Shown piece by piece: positions 10,379 through 23,368 of a stretch of DNA of 64,000 bases; the stretch's first letter is position 1; each line of letters begins with the position of its first letter. The DNA is from Vicia villosa (taxonomy: Eukaryota > Streptophyta > Magnoliopsida > Fabales > Fabaceae), in contig NW_026705920.1 of the NCBI RefSeq assembly GCF_029867415.1, positions 1 through 64,000 of the forward strand, in the 5' to 3' direction. Made by a program: the position numbers and the translations under genes. The notes below the pieces were generated by a model, which did no database searches, was not told the DNA's origin, and saw only the letters and a list, made by a program, of their open reading frames with translations.

Positions 10379-11080
10379 ATAGGGGTGGACAATTGGTCGG
10401 TTTGGGTCGGTATCGGGTCTAAAACTTTAAATCGACGTAAACCGCGGTTTCATTTTAATGATTTAATTTTGATCAAAAAATTTCAATTTTCGTCGGATTC
10501 GGTTAAATCGGTTAGGCGGATAAGTCGGGTGGATTTTATCGGTTTAATATTTATTTAAATAAACTCATTAAAATGACTATTTTTTAAAAAAATTTCATAT
10601 ATTTATTTTTTAATTGTAAACTAATAAATAAAATTTTAGAATAATTAAAGAATTAGTTATTTTTTTATTGATTATTATTATTATTATGTGATAACATTTT
10701 TAATATTATTGACATTATTTAAGTCGTTATCATACTTTAAACTATAAATTAAATAACATTCAAAATTTTATTGTGCAGTTCTTATATTATTGTAATAATA
10801 TAACATTATTGTTAAACTATAAAAATGATAATAACAATATTGTGAATTTTTATTTTATAATATATTAGCCTTATAGTAATAAAAATAAATAAAATAAATA
10901 TTAATTGAGTTCGGTCAGATTCGGTTTTTGACAAATACAAAATAACCATTCAGGCCCGACAGAAACAACTCTATAATATCCAAATTAAACAACTAATTCA
11001 ACCCGACACCCAATTCGATTATACAAATAATTAATAGATCGGTCGGTTTGAATCGGGCGGATAAAATTTGTCCACCCCTA
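10379..11080. mobile_element. Non-autonomous hAT-like DNA transposon
   Basis: Terminal inverted repeats read TAGGGGTGGACAA at the left and TTGTCCACCCCTA at the right. This is the TAGGGGTG type known from plant hAT elements. The flanking octamers AGTTAAAG (10371-10378) and AGTTAAAT (11081-11088) fit an 8-bp target duplication with one change. The interior of about 700 bp is AT-rich, with GGTTCGGTT-like subterminal motifs on both sides and no transposase. Confidence 0.75.
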
Positions 11081-11088
11081 AGTTAAAT

Positions 11089-13274
11089 GTTTTAACTTGA
11101 AATGAATACAGTCCGGTTCAAATTTAATCCAAATAGTACTCCATACTAATATAAATAAGTGAGTAACACTTTTTTTTTGTAGTTGACAATCATTGTGAAC
11201 TTCAAATACCTTATACTTTTAAATATATCTATTTAAAGATTTTTCTCTAAGATTAATTATTAAGTTGACATGAAATATTTAATATATTTTTAAAAGAGAC
11301 TACTTTCAAATGAACAATTTTAAAATTTAAATTCAAATGATTTATATTCATTACAAAGTACAATTTTTTAATTCAGTTTATAAAATTATTTTTTTAATAC
11401 AACAAAAGAGATTTAGTTTAATCTTTAAAAATAATTGAACTCATAAAACTTTTTATTTATTTAATTTTTTTTAGTTATAGATATAAACATTATGTAATTG
11501 AGGCAATTGTCACCGAATTAGACTAAAAAGATGAAGACTAATTTTATATGAGAAATAAATTTGAAAACTTGATATAAATAAAAATTCTTTAAAATCCATA
11601 TTAAATTAAAATAATATTAGTAAGTGATTACATGAAAAACTCGATACATAGAGCTTGTGAAACACACTATCATACTAACTATCTAATAACATATGTTAAC
11701 TAACAATATAACTATTTACTAACAACAAACTAAATCCAAATTCAAGCTTGCAAAGCTTAAAAATGTTTCAATTAAATGTGAAAAATATGACCTTACCAAT
11801 TATATCCACAAAAGTTATTAAAATGTTGTTGCTAGTATGTTTAATTAATCACTTATATTTTTTCTTAATAATTAGTAAGAAACTACTGCTCTCGTACGGG
11901 TAATTTATTTATGATATTGTGTAAATAATTAAAAAAAAATTATAGTATTTGAGATTCTTCAAATAATAATCATATAATAATACAATAACAACAAAAGTTT
12001 TGATAAGGTATAAAATATATTAAAAAACACATATAAGTTGGAAATGAGATATTTAATTGTAAAATGAACAATTATCATAAAATTCAATTATATAAAATAA
12101 AAAGAAAAAAGGGGCCAATGAAATGGAGAAAGAAAAAAAAATGAATTTTTAATATTTGAAAATAAAGATTTTGCTTTTTAAATAAAAATTATTGTTAATT
12201 AAAATGAAATATGCGTTGTGTTGATAGTGACTCGTAAAATAAAATAGACATTGTGTAAATAGGCATTTTATTATTGTAAGATTAAATGTGTTTAGGCCAC
12301 AAAGACTATGAAATATACTTCTAAAATAATTGTCCCATTGAAGAAAAATATTTTTTCCAAAATAATTATCACATTTTAATGAAATAATTCCAATTATACT
12401 CTTAATCATTTTTCTAAAATATTTGTTTTTAGAATAACTTTCATACATTCATTAATTATAAATTTTATACAGATTCATTAATGCATTGTCTTTTCCCATG
12501 GAGTAATGTACTTTTTTTATTTTATTTCCATATAACTAAAAAGATTTATGAAAAGTATACAATTGTCTTAAATACAATTTTTGAATTAATCTGAATATGG
12601 AAAAATTACTTAAATTCAAAAACATCATCATTAAATTTAATTAATAGATAATATATTCAATAATTATAAATATTGAAAAAAAATATTCTGCTAAAATAAT
12701 AGAGTTGAGTAACAACTAAACAAACTACTAATAATATCAACAAATCAAAAAATTAACTTGAATAATTATAAATAATTTTTTAAATAAAACAACAATAAAT
12801 AAATAAATAAATAAATAGCAGTACATAAGAACAAACCTAACAAAAAATTCAGCATTATGAATATTGAAATAAAAAATTATTCTACTATAATTATCTTGCA
12901 TAATTATGAATAGGTATTTAAATGAGCAAAACAATTAATAAGTAGCAATGAATAGAGGATAAAACATAACTGGAATAAATTGAACATAAAAAAATCAATA
13001 AAAAAAAATTGAACATAAAAATCAAGTGATTCTTCAATGCTATAAAATAAAAATCATGCTAGTATAAACGACGGCTGTCCATTATGCTTTTGAAATGAAA
13101 ATATTCAAAATACTTTATATACTGATATACCATTCCACATGCTTTTGTGAAACAATATTTGTGCATCAGGTTTTTTCTTTTTAGAAATATAAAAATTAAA
13201 TGAAGAGTTTACACTCATGTTGCAGAGAATGGTACATCAGTGGTTCATTTATGTTGTGATTGGTGGAATTATCA
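11089..13274. other. AT-rich spacer, no feature seen
   Basis: About 2.2 kb with short spurious frames only. No inverted or direct repeat long enough to name, and no similarity to the gene families found elsewhere in the window. Confidence 0.5.
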
Positions 13275-13599
13275 TTGACATTCTACTTGATTTCCTTGTG
13301 TATCCTTCATGACACATTGCTCCTTCTCAATACTTTTTCCCCTACATGCCAACAATAACCAAGGAAGATCCTGCAATACTGCTTATAGCAGTTAGGGATT
13401 CATTAGGTACAATGGAAGAAAGAAAAGGTGTGGAAATCATAGAAGAGTGAAAAAACAAATCAACCTTCCCATGTATATTTCCTCCTTTAGTATTGAGAAA
13501 TCGAGAACAACTACAGATATTTGTAAAAGAGGGGTAAATGCAGTAGTAAAAATTGGACCCCTTTGTTTGACACACCATGACATTGCGACATATAACACA
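13275..13599 (-). pseudogene. WAT1-related gene, 3' part of last exon
   Basis: Starting directly at the gypsy LTR border, the frame reads LYVAMSWCVKQRGP, then an FTPLLQISVVVLDFSILKEEIY segment. These are the penultimate helices of WAT1 proteins, with the WCVK-RGP loop. After about 60 residues the frame shifts. A GSSLVIVGM helix remnant and a hydrophilic tail beginning IEKEQC, ending near 13275, sit in other frames. The exon is thus damaged beyond the gypsy insertion itself. Confidence 0.8.
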
Positions 13600-16110
13600 T
13601 GTAACACCCCAATTCTACCTATGAAATTTAAATAAAATCAGAGTATAAAAATTCACAAACAAATAATTGAAGTATCACATATTCAATCTCAAAAGAAAAT
13701 CACCTCGTCGCATAAAGCGAATACATAACATTCATAAGATTGATGAAAAGATAACATCATATAATAGTTTTTAACATGAATTCAACTTCCATAAAAGTGC
13801 AACGGAAACTCAATAATTAATTTAAGGAGTCATAGCATCTTAACTCAACAATTAACACACTCTAAGGTGATAGTCTCAAATATTCACCAAGACATGATAA
13901 TCCAAAAACAAGTAAAATAATGCATTCGTCCTCCCGAGTGCTACATATCAGAGCGACAACGACTCAAGACCAACTCGGCTAATCTCCTCTCAATGCGTAT
14001 CATCTGCACGTTACCAATATAAAGGCAACGGAGAAACAAAGAAAGGGTGAGATATCAATTCATATAATTGAGCGTATGATAAAATGTATATCAGAAATTA
14101 GACATATTCAGTCAATCGCATTCACGAGTATTAATATCAATATGCCATTCACAAATCATTAACTCACCAATTCACATACTTTCATCAATAACAAGTCACA
14201 AAAAACAATCACGACATAGTCACAAAACGTCACAATTATGAATCACATAAGACATATGGGACATGACTCATGTATATGCATGCGGTACCAATTGGAGCTT
14301 CAGCCCCCGTCACCAATCGCCTAATTCAGAGGCACAAGGCATAAGCCTTTGTCACAAATTTGCCAATCCAGGCCATCAAAATATATATGCAAATGTATGC
14401 GACTCAATGAATCGGACACCACACAACGCCATTATCATCATTTACTTCACAAAAATATTCGTCACGAGGCATACGCCTATATCACAATTATTACCGATTA
14501 TTAAAGGTAATAACACTTCACATATATTCCAAGAACTTCGAATAAACAACGGAGCAATTCCGATAAATCACCAAGTCAACGGTCAATTCAAATAATCAAA
14601 CAGTCATAAAAATATTCACAACAAATCATAAGATATAATTATAATTCAATACCGGTTAATCGGACATAATTCAATTATTTCACCGTGTGTCAATTTCCAT
14701 CACAAAACCAACTTTGATTTATAAAGAATATTTAAATTAAACCCAATTTCGGTCGATTCGTAAAATATCACAATTTTAACAAACTAACACCACTACGTTA
14801 ATCTACTAATTAAACTTAGCTACCACGTAAATTTTCATCAAATTCCGGACAACTAATTATACGGTTTAATTCAGCTATGTCGGTCAAACGAAATTGTTTT
14901 GAATTACATAAGGCACCTATTTCCTTCTCTTTTTGGCTACAGTATGTTATATATACATATTTTCGTTTCACTATTGGCAGTTTTTGTGCAATGCTAATGC
15001 ACATGAACTCTCTTCTCTATGAATATAGAAATAATTTTCAAAACAAAACAACCTAAAGATATATTTGATTTTTTTCTTCTTCTTATACAATAGTGTTATC
15101 AACTCCAAATAGTGAAGCATAGCAGTCAACCGAAATAATGCTATAGCAAGATAGCAAAATGACTTCTATTTTGATATTTTTCTATAGTTCATATAATTTA
15201 TACTATATTAGCATCAAAACTCAACAACTAGAGGAGGCGAAGCCGAAATGTTGTTCTAGTGTTTTCAAATTACAAGGTTCCTGAAATACCCCAACCATAA
15301 AGGATACTTTTTAAATTCTAATATTCAATCTCATTCTGAGGTACAACACTACAGCATCTCTTTGAACCCATTTCTATTTTATAGGTTTTCAACGAGCTTA
15401 TTCTACTCAAGTATAAAATCAAGGAACAATAACGCAGAAACTCAAACAATTTCATGACAGAATCTTACTTCTAACAATCAATTAACACAAGCAATTGCAA
15501 TGAATCTACACACCTAATTACCCCACATACAAGGTTTCATAAGCCCCATTATAGGAAGAGAACCCCATCCCTACCTTGTTTTGATTGAAGAAAACTCTAC
15601 AACCCTAGCACTTGGATTGGGATCTCTCTAAGCTTGCTCTACTCTTCAAGACCTAGCCTCCTCCAAATGCCTTCTATTTTTCTAGTTTTCTCTCCACTCC
15701 TCTTCCTCTTACTAACACTAAAAACCTAATTTTATCATAATATTGGGCTTAGTAATTAACACCCCCTTCACTATTCTTCACTTAGCCAAAGTAGGCCCAA
15801 TAAGCTCATTAACTCAAAAACGATTTAAAATACTATATCTAGCGATATCCTACCGGTAAAAACATATTATTCTCAACCAAAATATTAACCAAGTCACAAT
15901 TACGGTCAAATCTTAATTACTCGGAAAATTCCCAAAACGTTACATATTACCTCATTAATATTATTAATACTAAAAACATTAAAATTTTCGATTAAATATC
16001 GACCCGCTATCCCGAACTAATACCGACTAAATCATCTCAAGACGCAAAAAATTTCAATAAACTTCGGAAACGACTAAATTAAGCAAATAATTATATTTCC
16101 GGGCGTTACA
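13600..16110 (-). repeat. 3' LTR of the gypsy element
   Basis: It begins TGTAACACCCC and ends GGGCGTTACA on the plus strand (TG...CA ends) and pairs with 34070-36650. Compared with its partner it keeps a 56-bp segment (13929-13984) that the other lost between TCCTC repeats, and lacks about 113 bp present at 35397-35509. Many point differences suggest an old insertion. Confidence 0.95.
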
Positions 16111-16125
16111 ACTCTCCCCCACTTA
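16111..16125 (-). other. Polypurine tract of the gypsy element
   Basis: Read on the minus strand, the bases directly before the 3' LTR are AAGTGGGGGAGAGT, a polypurine tract of the kind that primes plus-strand DNA synthesis. Confidence 0.85.
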
Positions 16126-16584
16126 AAAGATTTTCGTCCTCAAAAATTTACCTGATTCAAACAATTCTGGATAGGATTTTCGCATCTTGCTCTCCAATTC
16201 CCAGGTCAAGCTTTCACCAGCAGCTCCTAACCAGACAATTTTCACCAATGGAATCTCTTTACCCCGTAGAACCTTCATCTCACGATCCGCAATTCGCACA
16301 GGCATCGTCTCCACTGTGAGATTATCACGCACTTGCACATCGTCCATATGAATCACATGAGACGGATCTGAAACATACTTTCGGAGTTGTGACACGTGAA
16401 ACACATCGTGCAAATTAGCAAGATTTGGCGGTAACACCACACGGTAAGCAACCTTCCCAACCCGATCCGATATCTTATACGGACCAATAAAACGGGGAGT
16501 GAGTTTCTTAGACTTCAGAGCTCGCCCAACACCATTCACAGGTGTGACCCTCAAAAACACATGATCACCAGCTTTGAATTCCAA
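16123..16584 (-). pseudogene. Gypsy integrase C-terminus with chromodomain
   Basis: A 153-residue frame holds the GPF/Y module of chromovirus integrases (KLTPRFIGPYKI, then YRVVLPP, LHDVFHVSQLRKY). It ends in a chromodomain-like stretch with KEIPLVKIVWLG and LTWELE. Chromodomains can direct integration to heterochromatin. The frame is the same as that of the integrase core; the two are parted by a TAA next to an AGA codon. Confidence 0.9.
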
Positions 16585-16590
16585 ATCTTT

Positions 16591-17361
16591 TTATCTCTTG
16601 TGATGGTAACTTTTCTTCCTACTTTGAGAAGCTTTCATCTTATCTCGAATAAGCTTCACTTTCTCCATAGTCTCTATAACCATATCGGGTCCAAGTACCA
16701 TACTCTTACCCGACTCGTGCCAACGTAACAGAGTTCTACATCTCCGACCATACAACGCCTCAAAAGGTGTCATCCCAATACTAGAATGGTAAATGTTATT
16801 GTAAGTGAACTCAATCAACGGGAGATAAGTATCCCACGAACCTCCCTGCTCAAGAACACGTGCTCTCAAAAAATCCTCCAATGACTGAATAGTCTTCTCG
16901 GTTTGACCATCTGTCTGTGGATGATACGCCATACTCAACCTCAACTTAGAACCCAACGCCCCTTGCAAACTTCTCCAGAAATCGGAAGTAAACCTCTGAT
17001 CTCTATCCGACACAGTACATAAAGGTATACCATGCAACTTCACAACCACCCTGGCATATATCTCTGCTAACTTTGCTATCGGAAATGTGATGTTAATAGG
17101 TATAAAGTGTGCCGACTTCGTAATCATATCAACAATCACCCAAATCGAATCAAATCCTCTCAAGGTATTAGGTAATCTCGTTACGAAGTCCATTGAAATG
17201 CTATCCCATTTCCATTCTGCAACTTCTAACGATTGCATCAATCCTGCAGGCTTCTGATGTTCGTTCTTTGACTTCTGACAAGTCAAACAAGTATACACAA
17301 ACTGTGCCACATCACATTTCATACTAGGCCACCAAAACAAACCCTTCACATCTTGATACAT
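16591..17361 (-). pseudogene. Gypsy integrase core
   Basis: A 256-residue frame contains the end of the zinc-binding HHCC domain (CLTCQKSK) and the DDE catalytic core: Asp in SISMDFVTRLP, Asp in TVSDRD, and Glu in HPQTDGQTE. The region inserts element cDNA into the genome. DDE residues appear complete, but the last residues before the stop mark a nonsense mutation that separates it from the C-terminal module. Confidence 0.92.
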
Positions 17362-17384
17362 CTTTGTAGCTCCTGGATGAATAC

Positions 17385-17813
17385 TTAAATTGCTTCTATG
17401 ACTCTCTTCAAGAATCGCTTCTTAATCTCTTCATTATCAGGAATGCAAATACGATCTCGGAATCTCATCACACCACGTGCATCTAACTTGAAATCACCAT
17501 TCTCAAGTCGATCGCTTCCCACCATCAAATCCACGAACTTCACATCTAGCTTCTGAGCCTCTCTAATATTGTCAAGAAAGTCATTGTTAATCTTTAACAT
17601 TCCCAGCATAACACTATGCGGTGTCACTTCGCAAACCAAACTCAAGTCTCGAAACTGCTCAATGAACTCCAACTCTTTAACCATCATAGCCGACATATGC
17701 AAAGTCTTTCGGCTCAAAGTATCAACCACAACATTAGCTTTTCCGGGATGATAGTTCAAACCAAAATCATAATCCTTCAACAATTTAAGCCATCTTCGCT
17801 GCCTCATATTCAA
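17385..17813 (-). pseudogene. Gypsy RNase H end and start of integrase
   Basis: The frame begins with RQRRWLKLLKDYDF and YHPGKANVVVDTLSRK, the C-terminal RNase H signature (Asp in VVDTLSR; family members have VADALSR). It then runs through the linker towards the integrase zinc finger. A frameshift separates it from both neighbours. Confidence 0.85.
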
Positions 17814-17823
17814 CTCTTTCTGA

Positions 17824-18396
17824 TCAAAAAAGGTACTTCAAACTCTTATGGTCGCTAAACACTTCGAATCTAGAACCATAAAGATAATGTCTCCAAATTT
17901 TCAACACAATAACTACTGTAGCCAACTCTAGATCATGCGTAGGATAATTCTTTTCATGAGTCCTCAACTGCCTAGACGCATAAGCAACCACTTTACCGTT
18001 CTGCATAAGCACACCACCTAACCCCATCAGACAAGCATCACAATACACAACAAAAGGCTCTCTTGAGTTAGGCAAAGTCAAAACCGGAGCCGACGTTAAC
18101 CTCTTCTTCAACTCATTGAAACTTTCTTCACATGTAACATCCCACACAAAAGCCTTTCCTTTGCAAGTCATTCTTGTCAAAGGAAGTGCTAACTTAGAAA
18201 ATCTTTCGATAAACCGTCTATAGTAACCGGCTAAACCCAAGAAGATTCTAATCTCAGTAGCTGACTTCGGAGTCTCCCATTGTAACAGAACATCAACTTT
18301 AGAAGGATCCACGACAATGCCTCTACCAGAAATGACATGACCAAGGAAACTAACTTCATGCAACCAGAATTCACACTTAGACAATTTGGCATACAA
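17824..18396 (-). pseudogene. Gypsy RT thumb and RNase H domain
   Basis: The 190-residue frame shows [31 protein letters not shown] and the RNase H core [16 protein letters not shown] and the [10 protein letters not shown] block with catalytic acidic residues. It is in frame with the upstream RT segment; a TAA stands where the family has a glutamine after LKEK. Confidence 0.92.
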
Positions 18397-19395
18397 TTAC
18401 TTCTCTTTCAGAACTTGCAACACAATTCTCAGATGCTCTTCATGCTCTTCTTCAGATTTAGAGTAAATAAGAATGTCATCAATGAATACCACTACAAACC
18501 GATCCAAGTAAGTATGAAAAATATGGTTCATATACTCCATGAAAACTCCCGGCGCATTAGTGACACCGAAGTGCATCACAGAATACTCGTAGTGTCCATA
18601 TCGAGTCCTGAACGCAGTCTTCTGAATGTCATCTTCTTTTACTCTAATCTGGTGATATCCGGACCTCAAATCAATCTTAGAAAACACACTAGCACCCACT
18701 AACTGATCCATCAAGTCATCAATTCTTGGAAGTTGATACTTGTTCTTTATCGTCACTTTATTCAACTGCCGGTAATCGACACAAAGTCTCATAGTTCCAT
18801 CTTTCTTCTTTACAAGTAATATGGGTGCTCGCCACGGTGATACACTTGGTCTTACAAAATTTTTCTCAAGCGATTCTTTTAATTGCTTCTTCGATTCAGA
18901 TAACTCCGATGCAAACATCCTGTACGGTGCCATAGAAACAACTCTGGTACCAGGTACAAGATCAATCACAAATTCAACTTCTCTTTCTGGAGGTACATCA
19001 GGAATGTCATCAGGAAACACTTCAGGAAATTCTCGCACCACCTTTAACTCATCAATTCGAACTTGATTCTCAAAAGACAAGGACGCCATCAATGAGAACA
19101 TTTGTGCTTCGTCTTGCATCAGTTTCTTCAATTGCTTACCAGTCAACAAACCAACTCCTTCTTCTTCAAGAGAAGAAAATCTCACCGTGTTGTTAGAACA
19201 ATTGATATGAACGTAGTTGCGTTTCAACCGATTCATACCCAAAACCACATCCAAACTATCAAGCGGTAAACACACAAAGTCAACAACAAAGTCCCTATCA
19301 AAGATCGAAAAAGGACAATTCAAATATACTAGAGAAGTAGTCATTGTTCCCTTAGCGGGTAGTTCGATAACCATTTCTCCATTCATAGCAGACAA
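18397..19395 (-). pseudogene. Gypsy protease end and reverse transcriptase
   Basis: The 332-residue frame starts in the C-terminal half of the aspartic protease ([11 protein letters not shown], the ILGMD-like flap region). It continues through PEVFPDDIP into RT with [35 protein letters not shown] and the catalytic FIDDILIYS. The protease active site lies upstream in a broken stretch (about 19400-19560), so the protein cannot be made whole. Confidence 0.93.
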
Positions 19396-19582
19396 ATTAA
19401 GTAAGACCCAATCTTCTCACACATTCATCAGCAATAAAACAATGAGTGGCACCGGTATCAAAAAAAGTAATTACATGAATGCTATTAATGAAACAAGTAC
19501 CTCTAACAAGGTCGTCCTCAATAGATGTCTAAGTTCCTGACAAAGCAAACACTTTACCACCTACAATTGTCTTCTTTGGCTT

Positions 19583-20506
19583 CTAACACTGGCTATCATT
19601 ATGCCCCTCCGCACCACAATTAAAGCAAACAACATCCTTATGCTTACAATCAAAAGTCACGTGTCCCGTCTTACCACAACGGTAACACCTCTTCACCTCA
19701 GCATTACAAGCATTGCTCTTATGACCAGGTCGACCACACTTGAAGCATACAATCATAGCAGGAGCATCTCCCCCACTAGTCTTATGACCATGAGCAACTT
19801 TTTGCTTCCCTTTAGCAGCATCATATGGTTTCTCACGGCTTTGTTGATTCTGGCCCCTCTTCTCATTAATAACACGATAATGAGCATTATTTTCCTCCTC
19901 ATAAATCCGACAACTATCAACCAAATCAGCAAAAACACAGATCTTCTGGTAATTAACCGCTTTCAGGATTTCTGGACGCAACCCATTCTCAATCTTGATA
20001 CACTTGGAAAACTCACCGTTCGCCCCATCATAGTATTGGTAGAACTTAGCCAACTCACCAAACATGGCAGCATACTCCACAACAGATTTGTTCCCTTGTC
20101 TTAGGTCAAGGAATTCAATCTCCTTCTTACCATGAACATCCTCAGGAAAGTACTTCCTTAATTATTCCATGCGAAACGCAATCCAAGTGATCTCCTCACC
20201 ATGAGCCTCCAACCTCCTACGGGTCTCTAGCCACCAATCACCCGCTTCCTTAGCCACCATATGAGTGCCATATCTAACCTTCTTTGCAGGAGTGCAATCC
20301 ATAACACAAAATATTCGCTCGATCTCCTTCAACCAATCAAGAGCACCATCGGAGTCATGTGTACCCTTGAACACTGGCGGATTCTCCCTTTGGAAAGTCG
20401 CCAAACTACGAGATCCAGCATTCTCGTCAGCATTAGGTTGGTTCTACGTAACCTGAGCCATCGCTTCCAAAGCAGCAGGTATCGCAGCGTCATTCCTCCC
20501 AGCCAT
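19583..20506 (-). pseudogene. Gypsy gag with three zinc knuckles
   Basis: From an ATG at 20506 the frame encodes a short N-terminus, then the gag core (WLKEIERIF, DWWLETRRRL and a downstream helix block). It ends in three CCHC knuckles (CFKCGRPGHKSNAC, CYRCGKTGHVTFDC, CFNCGAEGH...C). It carries nonsense codons at about 20450 and 20164 but no visible frameshift between the two main parts (20404-20162 and 20080-19583). Confidence 0.9.
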
Positions 20507-20602
20507 AATGTCACTACAACACAAAAAAAATCAGCACAAACAACAATACACGATTGTTAGATTACACTACGACTTGACACTTGGCCGGACAAGACCAACC
20601 AG
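20507..20602 (-). other. 5' leader of the gypsy element
   Basis: This stretch lies between gag and the solo copia LTR and continues at 34049 beyond it. It is the untranslated leader that linked the primer site to gag before the copia insertion. Confidence 0.75.
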
Positions 20603-22203
20603 TGTTAGAACAAGATTAAGAATCTATGTTCAGAATATGGTTTTGATGATAACAAGCATATATTTTGTGAGTAATAATTTTATTACTAATGGTTTCATTT
20701 AGTGTGCAGATATTATGCTATAAGCCTTATACAGGATTTACCAGAAAAAGAGCACAATGAATACACCAGAAACTGGCTCATATATGAAAGAATACATGAA
20801 GAACCAAACATTCAGAAGATTAACGAAGCCAAGACATCAGTCATCAGATGTTCTGATCTAGAACACATCAAACTGCCAAATTCAGCAGATCAAGAAGCAA
20901 ACAAGCAAAGATGGAAAACAAGCTTATTCAGAAAGAGCACGCAACATCAATGATCACATACATCAAGCTCAGAAATATCAGAAAGAGTATCATACAAGCT
21001 TCAAAGAATCAAACAGAAGATCAATATACATGAAGATTCGTTACTACACAAAGATCACATATTGAAGAGATCGCAAGTTCTGATAGAATAACACAGTGAC
21101 ATACTAAATACAAAGTCAACAGAGTCACTTATGAACCAATGAAGAATCTACAGCTCAGCATACAAATTAACTAAAATACAAAAGCGTAGAATCAAATGAA
21201 GCCGTTAGAAACATCATCATAAGCAAAACGGTTGCAACATTAAATGGAACAACTCTCAAGGTTGAAAGAAGAAGCACCCACATGCAACGCGTTGGAAATG
21301 ACAAACCAAGGAAACACGCCACCAACTGTCATCATCACTCTAGGGATAAGGCTGTTCCATGAAAAACACTTGTCATTCCTGGTTCAATCGAGATAAAGCA
21401 TTCAAAGCAAATATTCAAACAAATCTCAACGGCTAGATTCCAACGGTAACACATCAAGCTATATATAGATCAAAAATCAAATTTGATAGTGTGTCAATGG
21501 TACACCAGAATGTGTATCCATGGTGTGACTACAGACTGCAACAAAAGAGAGATCTTGAGAGAAAATATGTAGAGAACAACTGAGCATGAAAGCGCAAAAG
21601 AAACATATGAAACCATGCGTCAGAAGTTACATCTAGAGGCAACGCATACTCTATATGTGATGAATCAATCCACAGTGTTGTCACACACTAAACATAAGCC
21701 TGTGTGAAGAAAGAAGGAAATGGAGAGCATGAACGTGAAAGCTGACAATCTAAATCAAACTGCCCAATTAGAGGCAACATACACTAAGTGTATGATGAAT
21801 CAAATGTTGAAATATACATCATATGGCTACAAGAAGAATATCTTAGAAGATGAAGAAGAAAACCTGCATGTTATGCAGAATGCTCCAATGGAGATTAGAA
21901 GACAAAGATCAATTTGAAGAAGTAATTAATCTAAGAGCTTATGCTCTAAATCTGCTTGAAGAAAAAGTGTAGTTCAACTACAGAAGCAATCAACATGAGA
22001 GCAGTTGCTCCATATCTGCTTAGGAGAAAGAAGATGAAGATCAAGCCAAGAAGCAATCAAGACAAGAGTTGATGCTCTTAATTTTCTTACCAAAAGAAGA
22101 AGATTTCATCCAGAAGTTCAAGAATAAAAGACTACAAGATTATGCATTGTTCTTGAAATTAACTGTCAAACACATAGAGTTGTAGCTTGTATTATGTTAT
22201 ATC

Positions 22204-23286
22204 TGTTAGAACAAGAAATGTTCTGATCAATATTCTTAGTTTTGATGATAACATATGTATGAATTTTATATAAGACAATATGGTACTCTAATCCTTTACG
22301 TTTTCCATTTCAGGAAAAGTGTAAAAGAGTATGCACAAATCAGCGCTCAGAAGCACTGACCCAGAAGTTCTTGATGGCTTCATCATAACATGGTTTGGTA
22401 AGACATCAGAAGATGGTCATGCAGAATAAGAACATGAACTGGAAAGCATCAGAAGATGGTAGTCAGAAGTCCAAGCTCTGAAGCTCTAATGGTATCACGC
22501 TCAAAGCTCTTCAAAGTCAGAAGACAGAAGATGCTCTGCACCAAAGCTGAAGACTCTGAAATTCAAACGTCTATTCAACAAATTCTGAGTCCAGAAGAAA
22601 GTACAAGATGAAAAAGCTATAACGTCAAATCTCTGACTGACAAAAGGAACGTTAGAAGCTACAGAAGGCAAAGTCAGTAAAAGCAGCAAAAGCATGGCTC
22701 AAGGTAGTTGACAAAAGTGTGAAACATTAAATGCAGCGTTGTACTATTCACGCAAAGCATTAAATGCTCCCAACGGTTATTTCCTCTCAAGTGCCTATAT
22801 ATAGAAGTTCTGATTCAGAAGCAGCAACCAACTCACTTGCAATATACCAAAACGTTGTCAAACTAGAATCGTGAAAAGCAAAAAGAACTTCATCTTCAAC
22901 CTCACATCTTTGTAATATCTTAGTGGGTGTTAAGAATTAGAACTTAAGAGAAATATCACTGTTGTGATTACAGCTTTATTAGAAGCAATCTAAACTCTTA
23001 TAAACACTTTATTTTACATTGATTGTAAAAGATTTCCTAGAGTGATCAAGTTATGATCTGTAGACTCTAGAAGACTTAGAGGGTATCTAAGTGGATAACC
23101 ATTGTAATTAGTTGGATTAGTGGATTAAATCCTCAATTGAGGTAAATCACCTTGTCAGGGGTGGACTAGAGTAGTTTGGTTAACAACGAACCAGGATAAA
23201 AATAATTGTGTTCATTGTTTTTATCTTCCAAGTTTTTGAGTTACACTTATTCAATCCCCCCTTTCTAAGTGTTTTTCACTCATTCA
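22204..23286 (+). repeat. 5' LTR of the copia element
   Basis: TGTTAGAACAAG...CACTCATTCA; 1083 bp. It contains a TATATATAG-type sequence at about 22796, followed by transcript-like sequence, a plausible core promoter. It pairs with 32086-33146. Confidence 0.95.
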
Positions 23287-23302
23287 ATTGGCACAAGAGC
23301 AC
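23287..23302 (+). other. Primer binding site of the copia element
   Basis: ATTGGCACAAGAGCAC follows the 5' LTR directly. It resembles the initiator tRNA-Met complement TGGTATCAGAGC in its second half and is the usual form in SIRE-like elements. Confidence 0.65.
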
Positions 23303-23368
23303 CGGTTCTAGGTGCAAGCACTTAACCGTGTTAGACAAAAGATTCAGGGAGAAAAACACAAAGTCAAA

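Noticed and set aside
12149..12934. Two short minus-strand frames rich in Phe, Ile and Tyr
   Set aside because: Composition follows AT-rich spacer; no motif, no splice-bounded structure.
14263..14595. 110-codon frame within the gypsy LTR, also seen in the other LTR (34824-35012)
   Set aside because: It lies in LTR sequence and is broken in the partner LTR; no domain.
20603..23286. Whether the outer copia LTR and the inner copia form one element with two LTRs
   Set aside because: Each has its own target duplication (ACCAG and ATATC) and different LTR sequence after the first bases, so they are separate insertions.
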